A model generated the notes under the pieces. The model searched no databases. It saw nothing but the letters and a program-made list of their open reading frames with translations, and was not told the origin of the DNA. Below are positions 16,283 through 24,992 of a stretch of 64,000 nt of DNA, piece by piece. Made by a program: the position numbers and the translations under genes. Within the stretch, counting starts at the first letter, position 1. The number at the start of each line of letters is the position of its first letter. Source of the DNA: Rhodococcus erythropolis NBRC 15567 (GTDB taxonomy: Bacteria; Actinomycetota; Actinomycetes; Mycobacteriales; Mycobacteriaceae); contig NZ_BCRM01000009.1 of assembly GCF_001552595.1 (NCBI RefSeq), positions 124,001 through 188,000 of the forward strand. The letters are read 5' to 3'.

Positions 16283-19200
16283 ATGGGCGCTCAACTCACC
16301 ACCACCAGTGTCGACACACTCTGCGCGTACTGCGGGGTCGGCTGTGGTCTTGTCCTCGACATCATCACCGATCCGGAGACGGGACGCCGGAAGGCTGCGA
16401 AGTCTTCCGGTCTGAAGACACATCCCACCAACTTCGGGCGTCTGTGCACCAAAGGGACCACGACCGCAGACATGCTCGCAGGTCCAGGGCGAATGGACTC
16501 TGCATATCGCCGTCCGCGCCGAGGGGATGCGATCGAAGCCGCGGACATGGACGCCGTCATCACTGACACCGCCCAGCGTCTACGGGCAATCATCGACGAG
16601 CACGGCCCCGACGCATTTGCGTTGTACGTGTCCGGGCAGATGTCTCTCGAAGCCCAGTACTTGTCGAACAAGCTGGCCAAGGGATTCATCGGGACCAATC
16701 AGATCGAATCGAACTCCCGGTTGTGCATGGCGAGTGCCGGCACCGGGTACAAACAGTCTCTCGGGGCCGACGGACCGCCCGGTTCCTATCAGGACTTCGA
16801 ACACGCCGACGTGTTCTTCGTGACCGGCGCGAACATGGCGGACTGCCATCCGATCCTCTTTCTGCGGATGCAGGAGCGGATCAAGGCAGGCGCGAAGTTG
16901 ATCGTCGTCGACCCTCGACGCAGTGCCACCGCCGACAAGGCGAACTTGTTCCTGCAGATCGCTCCCGGCACCGATCTCGCGCTACTCAACGGACTACTCC
17001 ACCTGCTCGTGGTGAACGGCCACACCGACCCTGACTTCATCGCCGACTTCACCGAAGGCTGGGAGGTGATGCCCAGTTTCCTCGCGGAGTACACCCCGGA
17101 GAAGGTCAGTGAGATCACCGGTATCCCCGAGGCCGACATCCGCACTGCAGCGAAGTGGATCGGTGAGGCTGCAAACTGGATGAGCTGTTGGACAATGGGT
17201 TTGAACCAGAGCACCCACGGCACGTGGAACACCAACGCCATCTGCAACCTTCACCTTGCGACCGGTGCGATCTGCAAGCCCGGCAGCGGTCCGTTCTCGC
17301 TGACCGGGCAGCCGAACGCCATGGGTGGGCGTGAAATGGGCTACATGGGTCCAGGTTTGCCCGGCCAGCGCGCCGTGATGGTCGACGCCGATCGCGAATT
17401 CGTAGAGGAGAGGTGGGGGATCCCGCAAGGCTCGCTGCGCACCGACATCGGCGGTGGCACCATCGACATGTTCTCCCGCATGGCGGCGGGTGACATCAAG
17501 GCATGCTGGATCATCTGCACCAATCCCGTTGCAACGGTAGCCAACCGCAAGACCGTCATCGACGGCTTGGAGAAGGCTGACCTCGTCATCACCCAGGATG
17601 CGTTCCTGGGCACCGAGACCAACGAATACGCCGATGTTCTGCTGCCCGCGTCACTGTGGACAGAGTCCGACGGAGTGATGATCAATTCCGAACGCAACCT
17701 GACGCTCTTTCAGCAGGCACTGGATCCGGTCGGGCAGGCGCTGCCTGATTGGCAGATCATCGCCCGGATCGCCTGCGAGATGGGGTATGCCGAGGCGTTC
17801 ACCTACACCTGTGCCGAAGAGGTGTTCGAAGAGATCAAGCAGTTCTGGAATCCGAAGACCGGCTACGACTTACGCGGCGTCACCTACGAGCGCCTCCGCA
17901 AGACATCAATCCAGTGGCCGTGCCCACCAGACAGTGATCAGGACCGTCATCCCATCCGATACGTCAATGACGGTGTCAGTCAAAGGCTCCTGATCCGCGA
18001 GGACGGCAGCACTCCGCGGCTCGCATTTCCCACCGCCACTGGCCGTGCGATGTTCTTCGCACGGCCGCACATGCTTCCCGCCGAAATGCCCGACGACGAC
18101 TATCCATTCCTGCTCAACACCGGTCGTCTCGCGCACCAGTGGCACACCATGACCAAGACAGGCAAGGTCGCCAAGCTGAACAAACTCAACCCAGGTCCCT
18201 TCGTCGAGATCCATCCCGACGACGCCGCCAGGCTCGGCGTCGTCGACCAGGATGCGATCGAGGTTGCCTCACGCCGCGGTCGCGCTGTGCTTCCCGCCGT
18301 CATCACCGACCGAGTGCGTCCGGGGAACTGCTTTGCCCCATTTCACTGGAACGACGCCTTCGGCGAATATCTGTCCATCAACGCTGTCACCAACGACGCC
18401 ATCGATCCAGCCTCGCAGCAACCGGAGTTCAAAGCCTGTGCTGTCACTATGACGAAGGTCGCCGTGAACACACCTGAAACAGTGCTCGCCGAGGCGCCGC
18501 TGGTGGCTTCCGCGCCAGCTGATCGGGCTTTGTCGCGAACCGATATCCTCGCGGATGTCATCGGTCAAACAGGAACACCTGCAGTGGTATTCGATGCGCT
18601 CCAGCAGAGCTACCTGGCCGGTCTTCTCGCCGCGTTGCGTGCGGACGCCGATCGCACTGCCGGGGTCCCGACGTTGCCGTCGACGGCGCCGTTCGACGCC
18701 GAAAAGCGGATGTGGGTCGACGGGGTATTGGCCGGCCTGTACTCGCGAACCTCGCTCCCTGACACCGACGGGCCCGCGTTGTCCTCGGCTCCGGGCATTG
18801 CGACAGAACGCGCGCCGATCGTGGTGCTCTGGGCATCGCAGACCGGAAACGCGGAAGAATTTGCCGCCGCCTGCGCTGCTCGCCTTGGGGAAGTTGGCTT
18901 GCCCGTGGTGATGCATGCAATGGACGAGTTCCCGGCCGCCGACCTGGCGGCCACCCGAGAGGTCCTGTTGATCACCAGTACCTCCGGTGACGGCGAATCC
19001 CCGGACAACGGCAGCGGTTTCTGGGATGCGTTGGCTGCTGACACGGCGCCCCGCATGGCCGAGACACGGTATGCAGTCATCGCTTTCGGTGACTCGAACT
19101 ATGACGACTTCTGTGGGCATGGACGAAAGCTTGACGCCCGCCTTGGTGAACTGGGGGCCAGTCGTATCGTCGATCGCGCCGACTGCGAGCCCGATTTCGA

Positions 19201-20467
19201 GGACACCGCTGCTGGTTGGCTGGACTCTGTCACGGCTGAACTTCAGCGCTCGGCGGCTGGTGAGACGGCCGACGTCGTCGTTGCAAAGAAGAATTCTGGG
19301 ACAACCGTTGCGGCCACGCCGATTTCACCGGCGATGTCGGCGCCGCTGCAGTACAACAAGAAGGCGCCGCTGACCACAGCCTTGACGCGCAATGTCGTGC
19401 TCAACCGGCCAGGCTCTTCCAAAGACGTGCGGCAGTTGGGCTTTCACCTTCCGGACGACACGGTCAGTTACGAAGCTGGCGACGCTCTCGGAGTCTGGCC
19501 CCGAAACAGCTCTCCGTTTGTCGACGAGTGGCTCACCCTCACCGGCCTCGACGGTGAGGAGGTCGTCGAACTGGGGCAGTACGGCGATATGACCCTGCGT
19601 GCCGCGCTCACCGAACGCCTGGAGATCACTCGAATCTCGAGCGAGATGATTCGGTTCGTGCATCAACGAACTCGCGACGCGGACCTCGCCGAGTTGATGA
19701 AGCCGGAGAACATCTCCACGCTCAAAGACTGGTCGTGGGGACGACAGTCCGTCGACGTACTTGCGCAGTCACCCGTTCGTGCCTCGACGGACGAATGGCT
19801 CTCCCTCCTCAAACCGCTTCAGCCGCGGCTGTATTCGATATCTTCCAGTCCGAAGGAGAACCCACGCGAAGTGCAGCTGACGGTGTCCGCGGTGCGCTAC
19901 AACGTCGCGGGTGTCCCACGACGTGGGGTGTGCTCGACCTACCTCGCAGACCACGCCCACGATGATGACATCGGCATCTTCGTGCAGAAGTCGACCCATT
20001 TCCGGCCACCGTCCGATCCCGAAACCCCGATGATCATGGTCGGTCCGGGAACCGGCATCGCGCCGTTCCGTGCTTTCCTGCATGAGCGTCGGGCATTGGG
20101 GCACACGGGCCCGAACTGGCTGTTCTTCGGGGAACAGCACGCCGCGACCGACTTCTACTACCGCGAAGAAATCGAAGAATTGCGGAAAGACGGATTCCTC
20201 ACCGAACTCGACCTCGCATTTTCCCGGGATCAAGCCGACAAGGTCTACGTGCAGGACCGGATGCGTGAGCGCGGTGCGCTGCTGTGGGAGTGGTTGCAGA
20301 AGGGCGCCCACTTCTACGTCTGCGGCGATGCCAACCGGATGGCCAAGGACGTCGACAGTGCCCTCAACGGGGTGGTCGCTCAACACGGAAAACTGGCACC
20401 TCGTAGTGCGGAGGCGTACGTGAAGGCTCTCTCGGCCGAGAAGCGGTACGTCCGAGACGTCTACTGA
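16283..20467 (+). CDS. fused assimilatory nitrate reductase / CysJ-like flavoprotein reductase
   Basis: One 1394-residue chain. Residues up to about 730 form a molybdopterin oxidoreductase: a 4Fe-4S site [10 protein letters not shown] plus LCTKGTT, and the Mo-ligand region [13 protein letters not shown], as in NasC/NarB nitrate reductases. From about residue 844 comes a flavodoxin domain ([15 protein letters not shown]), from about 1020 a CysJ-type FAD domain ([22 protein letters not shown]), and from about 1245 the NADPH site ([28 protein letters not shown]). Electrons would therefore pass from NADPH via FAD and FMN to the iron-sulfur cluster and molybdenum in a single cytoplasmic protein. 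ATGs occur at 16271 and 16283; GAAGGG is directly adjacent to the first, so the second is preferred. No nitrite reductase or transporter gene is near. Confidence 0.9.
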   Translation: MGAQLTTTSVDTLCAYCGVGCGLVLDIITDPETGRRKAAKSSGLKTHPTNFGRLCTKGTTTADMLAGPGRMDSAYRRPRRGDAIEAADMDAVITDTAQRLRAIIDEHGPDAFALYVSGQMSLEAQYLSNKLAKGFIGTNQIESNSRLCMASAGTGYKQSLGADGPPGSYQDFEHADVFFVTGANMADCHPILFLRMQERIKAGAKLIVVDPRRSATADKANLFLQIAPGTDLALLNGLLHLLVVNGHTDPDFIADFTEGWEVMPSFLAEYTPEKVSEITGIPEADIRTAAKWIGEAANWMSCWTMGLNQSTHGTWNTNAICNLHLATGAICKPGSGPFSLTGQPNAMGGREMGYMGPGLPGQRAVMVDADREFVEERWGIPQGSLRTDIGGGTIDMFSRMAAGDIKACWIICTNPVATVANRKTVIDGLEKADLVITQDAFLGTETNEYADVLLPASLWTESDGVMINSERNLTLFQQALDPVGQALPDWQIIARIACEMGYAEAFTYTCAEEVFEEIKQFWNPKTGYDLRGVTYERLRKTSIQWPCPPDSDQDRHPIRYVNDGVSQRLLIREDGSTPRLAFPTATGRAMFFARPHMLPAEMPDDDYPFLLNTGRLAHQWHTMTKTGKVAKLNKLNPGPFVEIHPDDAARLGVVDQDAIEVASRRGRAVLPAVITDRVRPGNCFAPFHWNDAFGEYLSINAVTNDAIDPASQQPEFKACAVTMTKVAVNTPETVLAEAPLVASAPADRALSRTDILADVIGQTGTPAVVFDALQQSYLAGLLAALRADADRTAGVPTLPSTAPFDAEKRMWVDGVLAGLYSRTSLPDTDGPALSSAPGIATERAPIVVLWASQTGNAEEFAAACAARLGEVGLPVVMHAMDEFPAADLAATREVLLITSTSGDGESPDNGSGFWDALAADTAPRMAETRYAVIAFGDSNYDDFCGHGRKLDARLGELGASRIVDRADCEPDFEDTAAGWLDSVTAELQRSAAGETADVVVAKKNSGTTVAATPISPAMSAPLQYNKKAPLTTALTRNVVLNRPGSSKDVRQLGFHLPDDTVSYEAGDALGVWPRNSSPFVDEWLTLTGLDGEEVVELGQYGDMTLRAALTERLEITRISSEMIRFVHQRTRDADLAELMKPENISTLKDWSWGRQSVDVLAQSPVRASTDEWLSLLKPLQPRLYSISSSPKENPREVQLTVSAVRYNVAGVPRRGVCSTYLADHAHDDDIGIFVQKSTHFRPPSDPETPMIMVGPGTGIAPFRAFLHERRALGHTGPNWLFFGEQHAATDFYYREEIEELRKDGFLTELDLAFSRDQADKVYVQDRMRERGALLWEWLQKGAHFYVCGDANRMAKDVDSALNGVVAQHGKLAPRSAEAYVKALSAEKRYVRDVY

Positions 20468-20473
20468 CGTCGA

Positions 20474-20938
20474 TCAGACGGCGCCCTTGAACCCGTGCTG
20501 ACGCCACGCCTCGTACGTCACGAGGGCGGCAGCGTTGGACAGGTTGAGGGACCGGCGTCCGGGAAGCATCGGGATACGCAGGCGCTCGGTGATGTGTTCG
20601 TCCGCCAATACCTCTTCGGACAGTCCGGTGGGCTCGGGCCCGAACAGCAGGACGTCGCCGGGTTGGTAGGCGATATCGGCATAGGACGTGTTCGCGTGCG
20701 CGGTGAAGGCGAACACGCGCGCGGGCGTGACGGCTTCCCACGCCGCAGCAAGGTTCTCGTGGACCGTGACAGTCGCCAGATCGTGGTAATCCAAGCCTGC
20801 GCGCTTGAGTTTCGGCTCCGACAAGTCGAACCCGAGAGGCCCGACCAGGTGGAGTTCGCAACCGGTGCCCGCGACCATGCGGATCGCGTTTCCGGTGTTG
20901 GGTGGGATGCGGGGCTCGTGGAACATCACTCGGAACAC
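20474..20938 (-). CDS. trmL: tRNA (cytidine(34)-2'-O)-methyltransferase TrmL
   Basis: SPOUT-class methyltransferase that 2'-O-methylates the wobble nucleotide of certain leucine tRNAs with S-adenosylmethionine. The sequence shows PRIPPNTGNAIRMVAGTGCE at the N-terminus, LLFGPEPTGLSEEVL and RIPMLPGRRSLNLSNAAAL, the knot motifs of the family. A GTG start at 20938 gives 154 aa beginning VFRVMFHEPRIPPNTG, in line with the M. tuberculosis SpoU homologue of the same size. The frame is open 60 codons further but those residues have no family resemblance. It ends seven bases from the convergent nitrate reductase and is divergent from the DUF2510 protein. Confidence 0.92.
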   Translation of the reverse strand: MFRVMFHEPRIPPNTGNAIRMVAGTGCELHLVGPLGFDLSEPKLKRAGLDYHDLATVTVHENLAAAWEAVTPARVFAFTAHANTSYADIAYQPGDVLLFGPEPTGLSEEVLADEHITERLRIPMLPGRRSLNLSNAAALVTYEAWRQHGFKGAV

Positions 20939-21074
20939 TCGAGGAACTGTACCGGGCGTCGTATCGGTGCCCGCGTCCGTGAGAAGACCGGTCGGGAAGT
21001 GTGGGCGAATTGGTAACAAACCGGCCAGTCCGTGCGAATCTATTTCCGGCACTCTTCGCAGAACGGACATTTTG

Positions 21075-21752
21075 ATGAACCCTCCCGCCGGTTGGAACCC
21101 CGACCCCTTCGACCCCACGATCGACCGTTACTGGGACGGTCAGCAGTGGACTGCACAGACACGGCCCAAGGGCGTCGACGCACCCACTCAAGCCTTCGGC
21201 ACTCCCACCCAGGTCTTCGGTGCTCCCGGATCGCCGGTGCCGGACGCAAACGCCGAGGAAGGCAAGACGCGGCGTAAGTGGCCGTGGATCGCCGGCGCAG
21301 CAGTCGTGGGGCTGGTTGCCATCGCCGCGGCGACGGGCGCAGGCAAGTCGGAAGAATCAACGACGCCTGCTGTGACCTCTTCTACGACAGCGGCGACGAC
21401 AACCAAAAGCACGGTCCCGTCGACGACGAAGACCACGACTTCGTCCCTCTTGCCGACGACGACAACGATCGTGCCGCCACCAACGACGACAACCGTGGCA
21501 ATCGTGCCGCTGGTTCCGCAGGTTCCGGTAACCACGACTACGCCGTACGTTCCGCCCGCCCCGGCGTACACCCCGCCGAAGACAACGGAACCCGCGTACG
21601 TTCCGCCGCCGGCAAAGGTGCCTGATGCAGGGGTGTATTACGCCAACTGCTCAGCGGTGCGAGCGGCTGGTGCTGCCCCGATCTACCGCGGCGATCCCGG
21701 CTATTCGTCCAAGCTTGATCGTGACGGTGACGGCGTGGCCTGCGAGACCTAG
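21075..21752 (+). CDS. DUF2510/excalibur domain membrane protein
   Basis: A 225-residue envelope protein in three parts. The N-terminal DUF2510 (PPAGWNPDPFDP, RYWDGQQWTAQTRP) lies inside the cell. One membrane helix follows (WPWIAGAAVVGLVAIAAATG, residues about 70-90), then a long threonine/proline-rich external linker. The C-terminal excalibur calcium-binding domain has NCSAVRAAGAAPIYRGDPGY and DRDGDGVACE. Such proteins are thought to sit in the cell wall, and the function is unknown. The start at 21075 is the ATG immediately before the DUF; upstream codons are non-conserved. The low-complexity linker is also biased at DNA level (ACGACG repeats). Confidence 0.85.
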   Translation: MNPPAGWNPDPFDPTIDRYWDGQQWTAQTRPKGVDAPTQAFGTPTQVFGAPGSPVPDANAEEGKTRRKWPWIAGAAVVGLVAIAAATGAGKSEESTTPAVTSSTTAATTTKSTVPSTTKTTTSSLLPTTTTIVPPPTTTTVAIVPLVPQVPVTTTTPYVPPAPAYTPPKTTEPAYVPPPAKVPDAGVYYANCSAVRAAGAAPIYRGDPGYSSKLDRDGDGVACET

Positions 21753-21785
21753 GCGATCGAAGCGGTGTCGGTGCGACGGGGCAGT

Positions 21786-22406
21786 ATGGACGGCATGCTC
21801 CCCGAAGAATCCGACGACGTCGTCGGCGAAGACTATTCAGACGCGCGGCTGGCCGGGCAGAAGTGGCGTCAGCGCACTTTCACCAATTGCAATTTCCGAG
21901 ATGCCGACCTCACCGGACTCACGACGGAGTCGGTGGTGTTCACGGATTGTGACTTCACCGGCACCGATCTGGGGGAGTCCGTGCACACGGGAACGGCGTT
22001 TCGCTCCTGCAATTTTGCTCGGACCAGCCTGTGGCACAGCACGTTCCGAAACTGCAGTCTGCTCGGGTCGACGTTCGACGGTTGCCGTATCCGGCCGTTG
22101 ACGCTCGACGAAGTCGACTTCTCGTTGACCTCACTCGGTGGAGCGGACCTGAGGAAGATCGACTTCACCTCATGCCGATTCCGTGAAGCGAACCTGGTTC
22201 GGGCCGACATGCGGGGCGCGGTCCTGGCGTCGGCGGATCTGTCCGGTGCTCGTACGGGTGGACTCAAACTCGAAGGTGCAGATCTGCGCGGCGCGCGGAT
22301 CGATCCGAGCCTGTGGACGTCCGCATCCGTCGGAAACGCGCAGATCGAGTTGATGCAGGCGGTGGCTTATGCGTCGGCGCACGGTCTTGTCGTCGACATG
22401 AAGTAG
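21786..22406 (+). CDS. mfpA: pentapeptide repeat protein MfpA (gyrase-protecting)
   Basis: A 206-residue right-handed beta-helix protein made of A(D/N)LxX pentapeptides throughout (for example FRDADLTGL, CDFTGTDLGES, LWHSTFRNCSLLGSTFDGC, RPLTLDEVDFSL, GGADLRKIDF, ADLSGARTGG, ADLRGARIDP). Wording and length follow M. tuberculosis MfpA (Rv3361c), which mimics DNA, binds gyrase and lowers fluoroquinolone sensitivity. The N-terminus is about 20 residues longer than I recall for MfpA. Possible starts are GTG 21765, ATG 21786 and ATG 21795. In mycobacteria the gene follows a roadblock-GTPase 'conservon', which is absent here; the flanking trmL and folD genes are conserved. Confidence 0.85.
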   Translation: MDGMLPEESDDVVGEDYSDARLAGQKWRQRTFTNCNFRDADLTGLTTESVVFTDCDFTGTDLGESVHTGTAFRSCNFARTSLWHSTFRNCSLLGSTFDGCRIRPLTLDEVDFSLTSLGGADLRKIDFTSCRFREANLVRADMRGAVLASADLSGARTGGLKLEGADLRGARIDPSLWTSASVGNAQIELMQAVAYASAHGLVVDMK

Positions 22407-22412
22407 AGGCGC

Positions 22413-22688
22413 CTAGCTCTCCACGCGCTCCTCGAGGCGCACTGTCACCATCTCGCCGGTCTCCTTGCCGATGGCTTTGCGAAGATCGGCTTTGACCGGC
22501 AGCTTGTGGTTGCCGTCTCCCAGCGCCATGAACGAACTCTGGAACGGATGTCCGTCGATCGTCCCGCGTACCTTGACCAGGCCGCGGGTGCCGAAGAACT
22601 CGGCGGACTCCGGCCAGATCACGTAGGTCCACCCACCCTTGGCGTCACTCTTCTGCAAGGTGGCCGTGAATTCCTTGTCCAGCAACAT
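22413..22688 (-). CDS. DUF1905 domain protein
   Basis: A small 91-residue protein matching DUF1905: [10 protein letters not shown] at the start, [38 protein letters not shown] and [19 protein letters not shown]. The family is a small beta-barrel fold, sometimes fused to a YdeI/OmpD-associated domain. No activity is established to my knowledge. It lies seven bases from the convergent mfpA stop and 31 bases downstream of the GNAT gene on the same strand, suggesting a two-gene unit with it. Confidence 0.8.
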   Translation of the reverse strand: MLLDKEFTATLQKSDAKGGWTYVIWPESAEFFGTRGLVKVRGTIDGHPFQSSFMALGDGNHKLPVKADLRKAIGKETGEMVTVRLEERVES

Positions 22689-22719
22689 GATGACTGTCCC
22701 TTCGGGTCGTACCTTGTGA

Positions 22720-23232
22720 TCAGCGGATGAATTCCCGTGCGAGCAGATCCATCAGCAGTCCGTCCTTCCACACACCATGGCGATCTCGCGAGTACTCGCG
22801 CATCACCCCGACGTCTTTGAACCCCACCGATCGGTAGCAAGCGATGGCGACGGAGTTGTCGACTTCCGGGTCGATGACCAGACGGTGGAATGCGAGGTCG
22901 TCGATCAGGTGGGCACACAGCACCCGAATCGATTCGCGACCGAACCCTTGGCTGTGAAAGTCGGGATCGAGGAACAAGTCGAGCCCGGCGTGGCGGAAGT
23001 CGGGATTGTCCTCCGCCTCATACCACTGGATGAAGCCGATCAGGTGGTCGCCGTAGAAGATGCTGTAGCGCGTGGTGCCGGCCTCCGGCGCTGCAGGCCA
23101 GTCGTCGTCGGGATTTTGCCACCACTGCACGACGTCCGGGTGCAGGTGAATTGCCCGCAGGCGGGCGTGATGATCGGGCGCGACGGGGGAGAGGAGCACC
23201 CTCGGGCCGCGTAGTTCCGGAGCCGTTGTCAC
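22720..23232 (-). CDS. GNAT acetyltransferase, AAC(6')-like
   Basis: A 170-residue GNAT enzyme that transfers acetyl from acetyl-CoA. The sequence [20 protein letters not shown], then [20 protein letters not shown] (acetyl-CoA pyrophosphate loop Q-G-F-G-R-E), and [18 protein letters not shown] are the motifs of the aminoglycoside 6'-N-acetyltransferase-like branch. Many chromosomal members of this branch act on other amines, so drug acetylation is a possibility rather than a call. The start is GTG at 23232; an ATG four bases upstream is out of frame. It faces away from folD across 22 bases, so their promoters overlap. Confidence 0.8.
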   Translation of the reverse strand: MTTAPELRGPRVLLSPVAPDHHARLRAIHLHPDVVQWWQNPDDDWPAAPEAGTTRYSIFYGDHLIGFIQWYEAEDNPDFRHAGLDLFLDPDFHSQGFGRESIRVLCAHLIDDLAFHRLVIDPEVDNSVAIACYRSVGFKDVGVMREYSRDRHGVWKDGLLMDLLAREFIR

Positions 23233-23254
23233 TCATCGACCCTAACCTGGAACA

Positions 23255-24121
23255 ATGGTCGCCGTGACTGCAACGATCCTCGACGGCAAAGCTACCCGCG
23301 ACGAAATCTTCGAAGACCTGAAGGTGCGGGTGAGCGCTCTGAAGGCAGAGGGCATCACACCCGGCTTGGGCACCATCCTGGTGGGCGACGACCCGGGATC
23401 CGCGGCTTACGTGCGCGGCAAGCACAACGACTGCGCCAAGGTCGGTATCAATTCTTTGCGACGCGACCTGCCTGCCGACATCACGCAGGAACAGCTCAAC
23501 GCGACGATCGACGAGCTCAATGCCAATCCCGAGTGCACCGGCTACATCGTGCAGTTGCCGCTCCCCAAGCACCTCGACGAGAACGCGGCCCTCGAGCGTA
23601 TCGACCCCGACAAGGATGCCGACGGCTTGCATCCGGTCAACCTCGGTCGACTGGTGTTGGGCAAGGAAGCCCCGCTGCCGTGCACCCCACGTGGAATCCT
23701 CCACCTTCTGCGTCGCTACGAGGTCCCGATTGCCGGTGCACACGTGGTGGTTGTCGGACGCGGCGTCACGGTCGGTCGTCCGATCGGATTGCTGCTGACG
23801 CGTCGTAGCGAGAACGCGACGGTCACGCTCTGCCACACCGGTACCCGCGATCTCGCGGCCGAGGTTCGCCGCGCCGACATCATCGTCGCTGCCGCCGGCG
23901 TTCCCGGCCTCATCACCGCAGACATGGTCAAGCCCGGAGCAGCGGTCCTCGACGTCGGCGTCAGTCGCACCGACGACGGCCTGCGCGGCGACGTGGCAGC
24001 CGACGTGAACGAGGTCGCCGGCTTCGTCTCACCCAATCCCGGTGGTGTCGGACCGCTGACCCGCGCGTTCCTGATCACCAACGTGGTCGAGCGCGCCGAG
24101 CGGGTTCTGGCCGGAGTCTGA
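23255..24121 (+). CDS. folD: methylenetetrahydrofolate dehydrogenase/cyclohydrolase FolD
   Basis: Bifunctional one-carbon enzyme that converts 5,10-methylene-THF to 10-formyl-THF with NADP. The signatures are all present: [21 protein letters not shown], with the catalytic lysine, [37 protein letters not shown] and [16 protein letters not shown], followed by [15 protein letters not shown]. Length 288 aa is standard. Either ATG 23255 ([11 protein letters not shown]) or GTG 23264 could be the start, and no strong ribosome site is visible. A small DUF3017 gene follows after five bases, the same pairing as Rv3356c-Rv3355c in M. tuberculosis. Confidence 0.96.
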   Translation: MVAVTATILDGKATRDEIFEDLKVRVSALKAEGITPGLGTILVGDDPGSAAYVRGKHNDCAKVGINSLRRDLPADITQEQLNATIDELNANPECTGYIVQLPLPKHLDENAALERIDPDKDADGLHPVNLGRLVLGKEAPLPCTPRGILHLLRRYEVPIAGAHVVVVGRGVTVGRPIGLLLTRRSENATVTLCHTGTRDLAAEVRRADIIVAAAGVPGLITADMVKPGAAVLDVGVSRTDDGLRGDVAADVNEVAGFVSPNPGGVGPLTRAFLITNVVERAERVLAGV

Positions 24122-24126
24122 GTCCG

Positions 24127-24411
24127 ATGTCCTCACTGGTCGGCCTCGCGAAGAAGAATCTGCCCATGCTCGCGGTCCTCGCCGTGATCGCGGCGGCCGT
24201 GGTTCTCGTGCTGGCCGACCGGTGGCGTCGCGGCGCCCTCGTCTTCGGTGTTGCCGTCATCATCGGAGCTGCCGCTCGGTGGTTCGTTCCCGAGAATCGT
24301 GTGGGGTTGCTCGCGGTGCGCGGAAGGGTCTTCGACACTGCGGCGATGGGTGTGATGGGTGTGTTGATCGCGACGCTCGCCCTGACCATCGATCCGCTCG
24401 GCACCGACTGA
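24127..24411 (+). CDS. DUF3017 small membrane protein
   Basis: A 94-residue membrane protein with three hydrophobic segments (LPMLAVLAVIAAAVVLVLA; GALVFGVAVIIGAAARWF; AAMGVMGVLIATLALTI). The middle WFVPENRVGLLAVRGR is the conserved core of DUF3017. It follows folD by five bases and is presumably co-translated. Function is unknown; the pairing with folD is kept in mycobacteria. Its stop is six bases from the convergent SWIM gene. Confidence 0.8.
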   Translation: MSSLVGLAKKNLPMLAVLAVIAAAVVLVLADRWRRGALVFGVAVIIGAAARWFVPENRVGLLAVRGRVFDTAAMGVMGVLIATLALTIDPLGTD

Positions 24412-24416
24412 GAAGA

Positions 24417-24992
24417 TCAGTCCCCGTAGAACGAGCGAATGTCGATATCACTCAAGGGGATCCACTCCGGTGAATCTGTGGATGTCGACTTCTTTCCAGC
24501 CTTGACCGGTGCACTTCGCAGCGTCACCGCAAGTGCAGGTTCCTCGTCGATTCGCCCGGCCAGGGCGTAGATCGCGGCGAGATGGTGAACGCACGGCGAG
24601 CGTCGACCTGAGCAGTCGCAGCTGGCAGTGCACTCCGAAAGATCAACGGCTACTGCGATATTTCGAGCCTGCAGTTCGGTGACGATGCTGTCCGGCAGTT
24701 CGCCGGTGGAGACGGATCTGTTGGCCTTTCCCGCCGAACGGAGAAGGCTCTTCACTGCGGCGATTTCGGATTTGGTCCAGAGCGGGACAGAAATTGTCAC
24801 CGACGAGGTTTTTGCTTTGGTGCTCACCTCCGCGACGACGGTCCCCGATGAGACCACGGTGAACTCCACGGAACCGTTGCGTGCGAGGGTACGGGCCGTC
24901 GGCAGGGACGGGTTCGGACCGGATGCCGCGGTCCGCTCCACCGTGCGCAGCCATGCTCGACCCCAAGCGGTGACACCGAATTCGTTGGCCAT
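24417..24992 (-). CDS. SWIM zinc finger protein
   Basis: A 191-residue protein with one SWIM finger, CDCSGRRSPCVHHLAAI (C-x-C-x6-C-x-H), near residue 125. The N-terminus FGVTAWGRAWLRTVE is typical of the short SWIM proteins that neighbour SNF2 helicases in actinobacteria. SWIM fingers bind DNA or proteins. The start codon shares one base with the helicase stop, so the two are translationally coupled and likely form a functional pair. No catalytic motif is visible. Confidence 0.85.
   Translation of the reverse strand: MANEFGVTAWGRAWLRTVERTAASGPNPSLPTARTLARNGSVEFTVVSSGTVVAEVSTKAKTSSVTISVPLWTKSEIAAVKSLLRSAGKANRSVSTGELPDSIVTELQARNIAVAVDLSECTASCDCSGRRSPCVHHLAAIYALAGRIDEEPALAVTLRSAPVKAGKKSTSTDSPEWIPLSDIDIRSFYGD

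Noticed and set aside
21429..21560. ACGACG-rich stretch as a possible non-coding repeat
   Set aside because: It is in frame and encodes the threonine/proline linker of the DUF2510/excalibur protein, so codon usage for Thr explains it.
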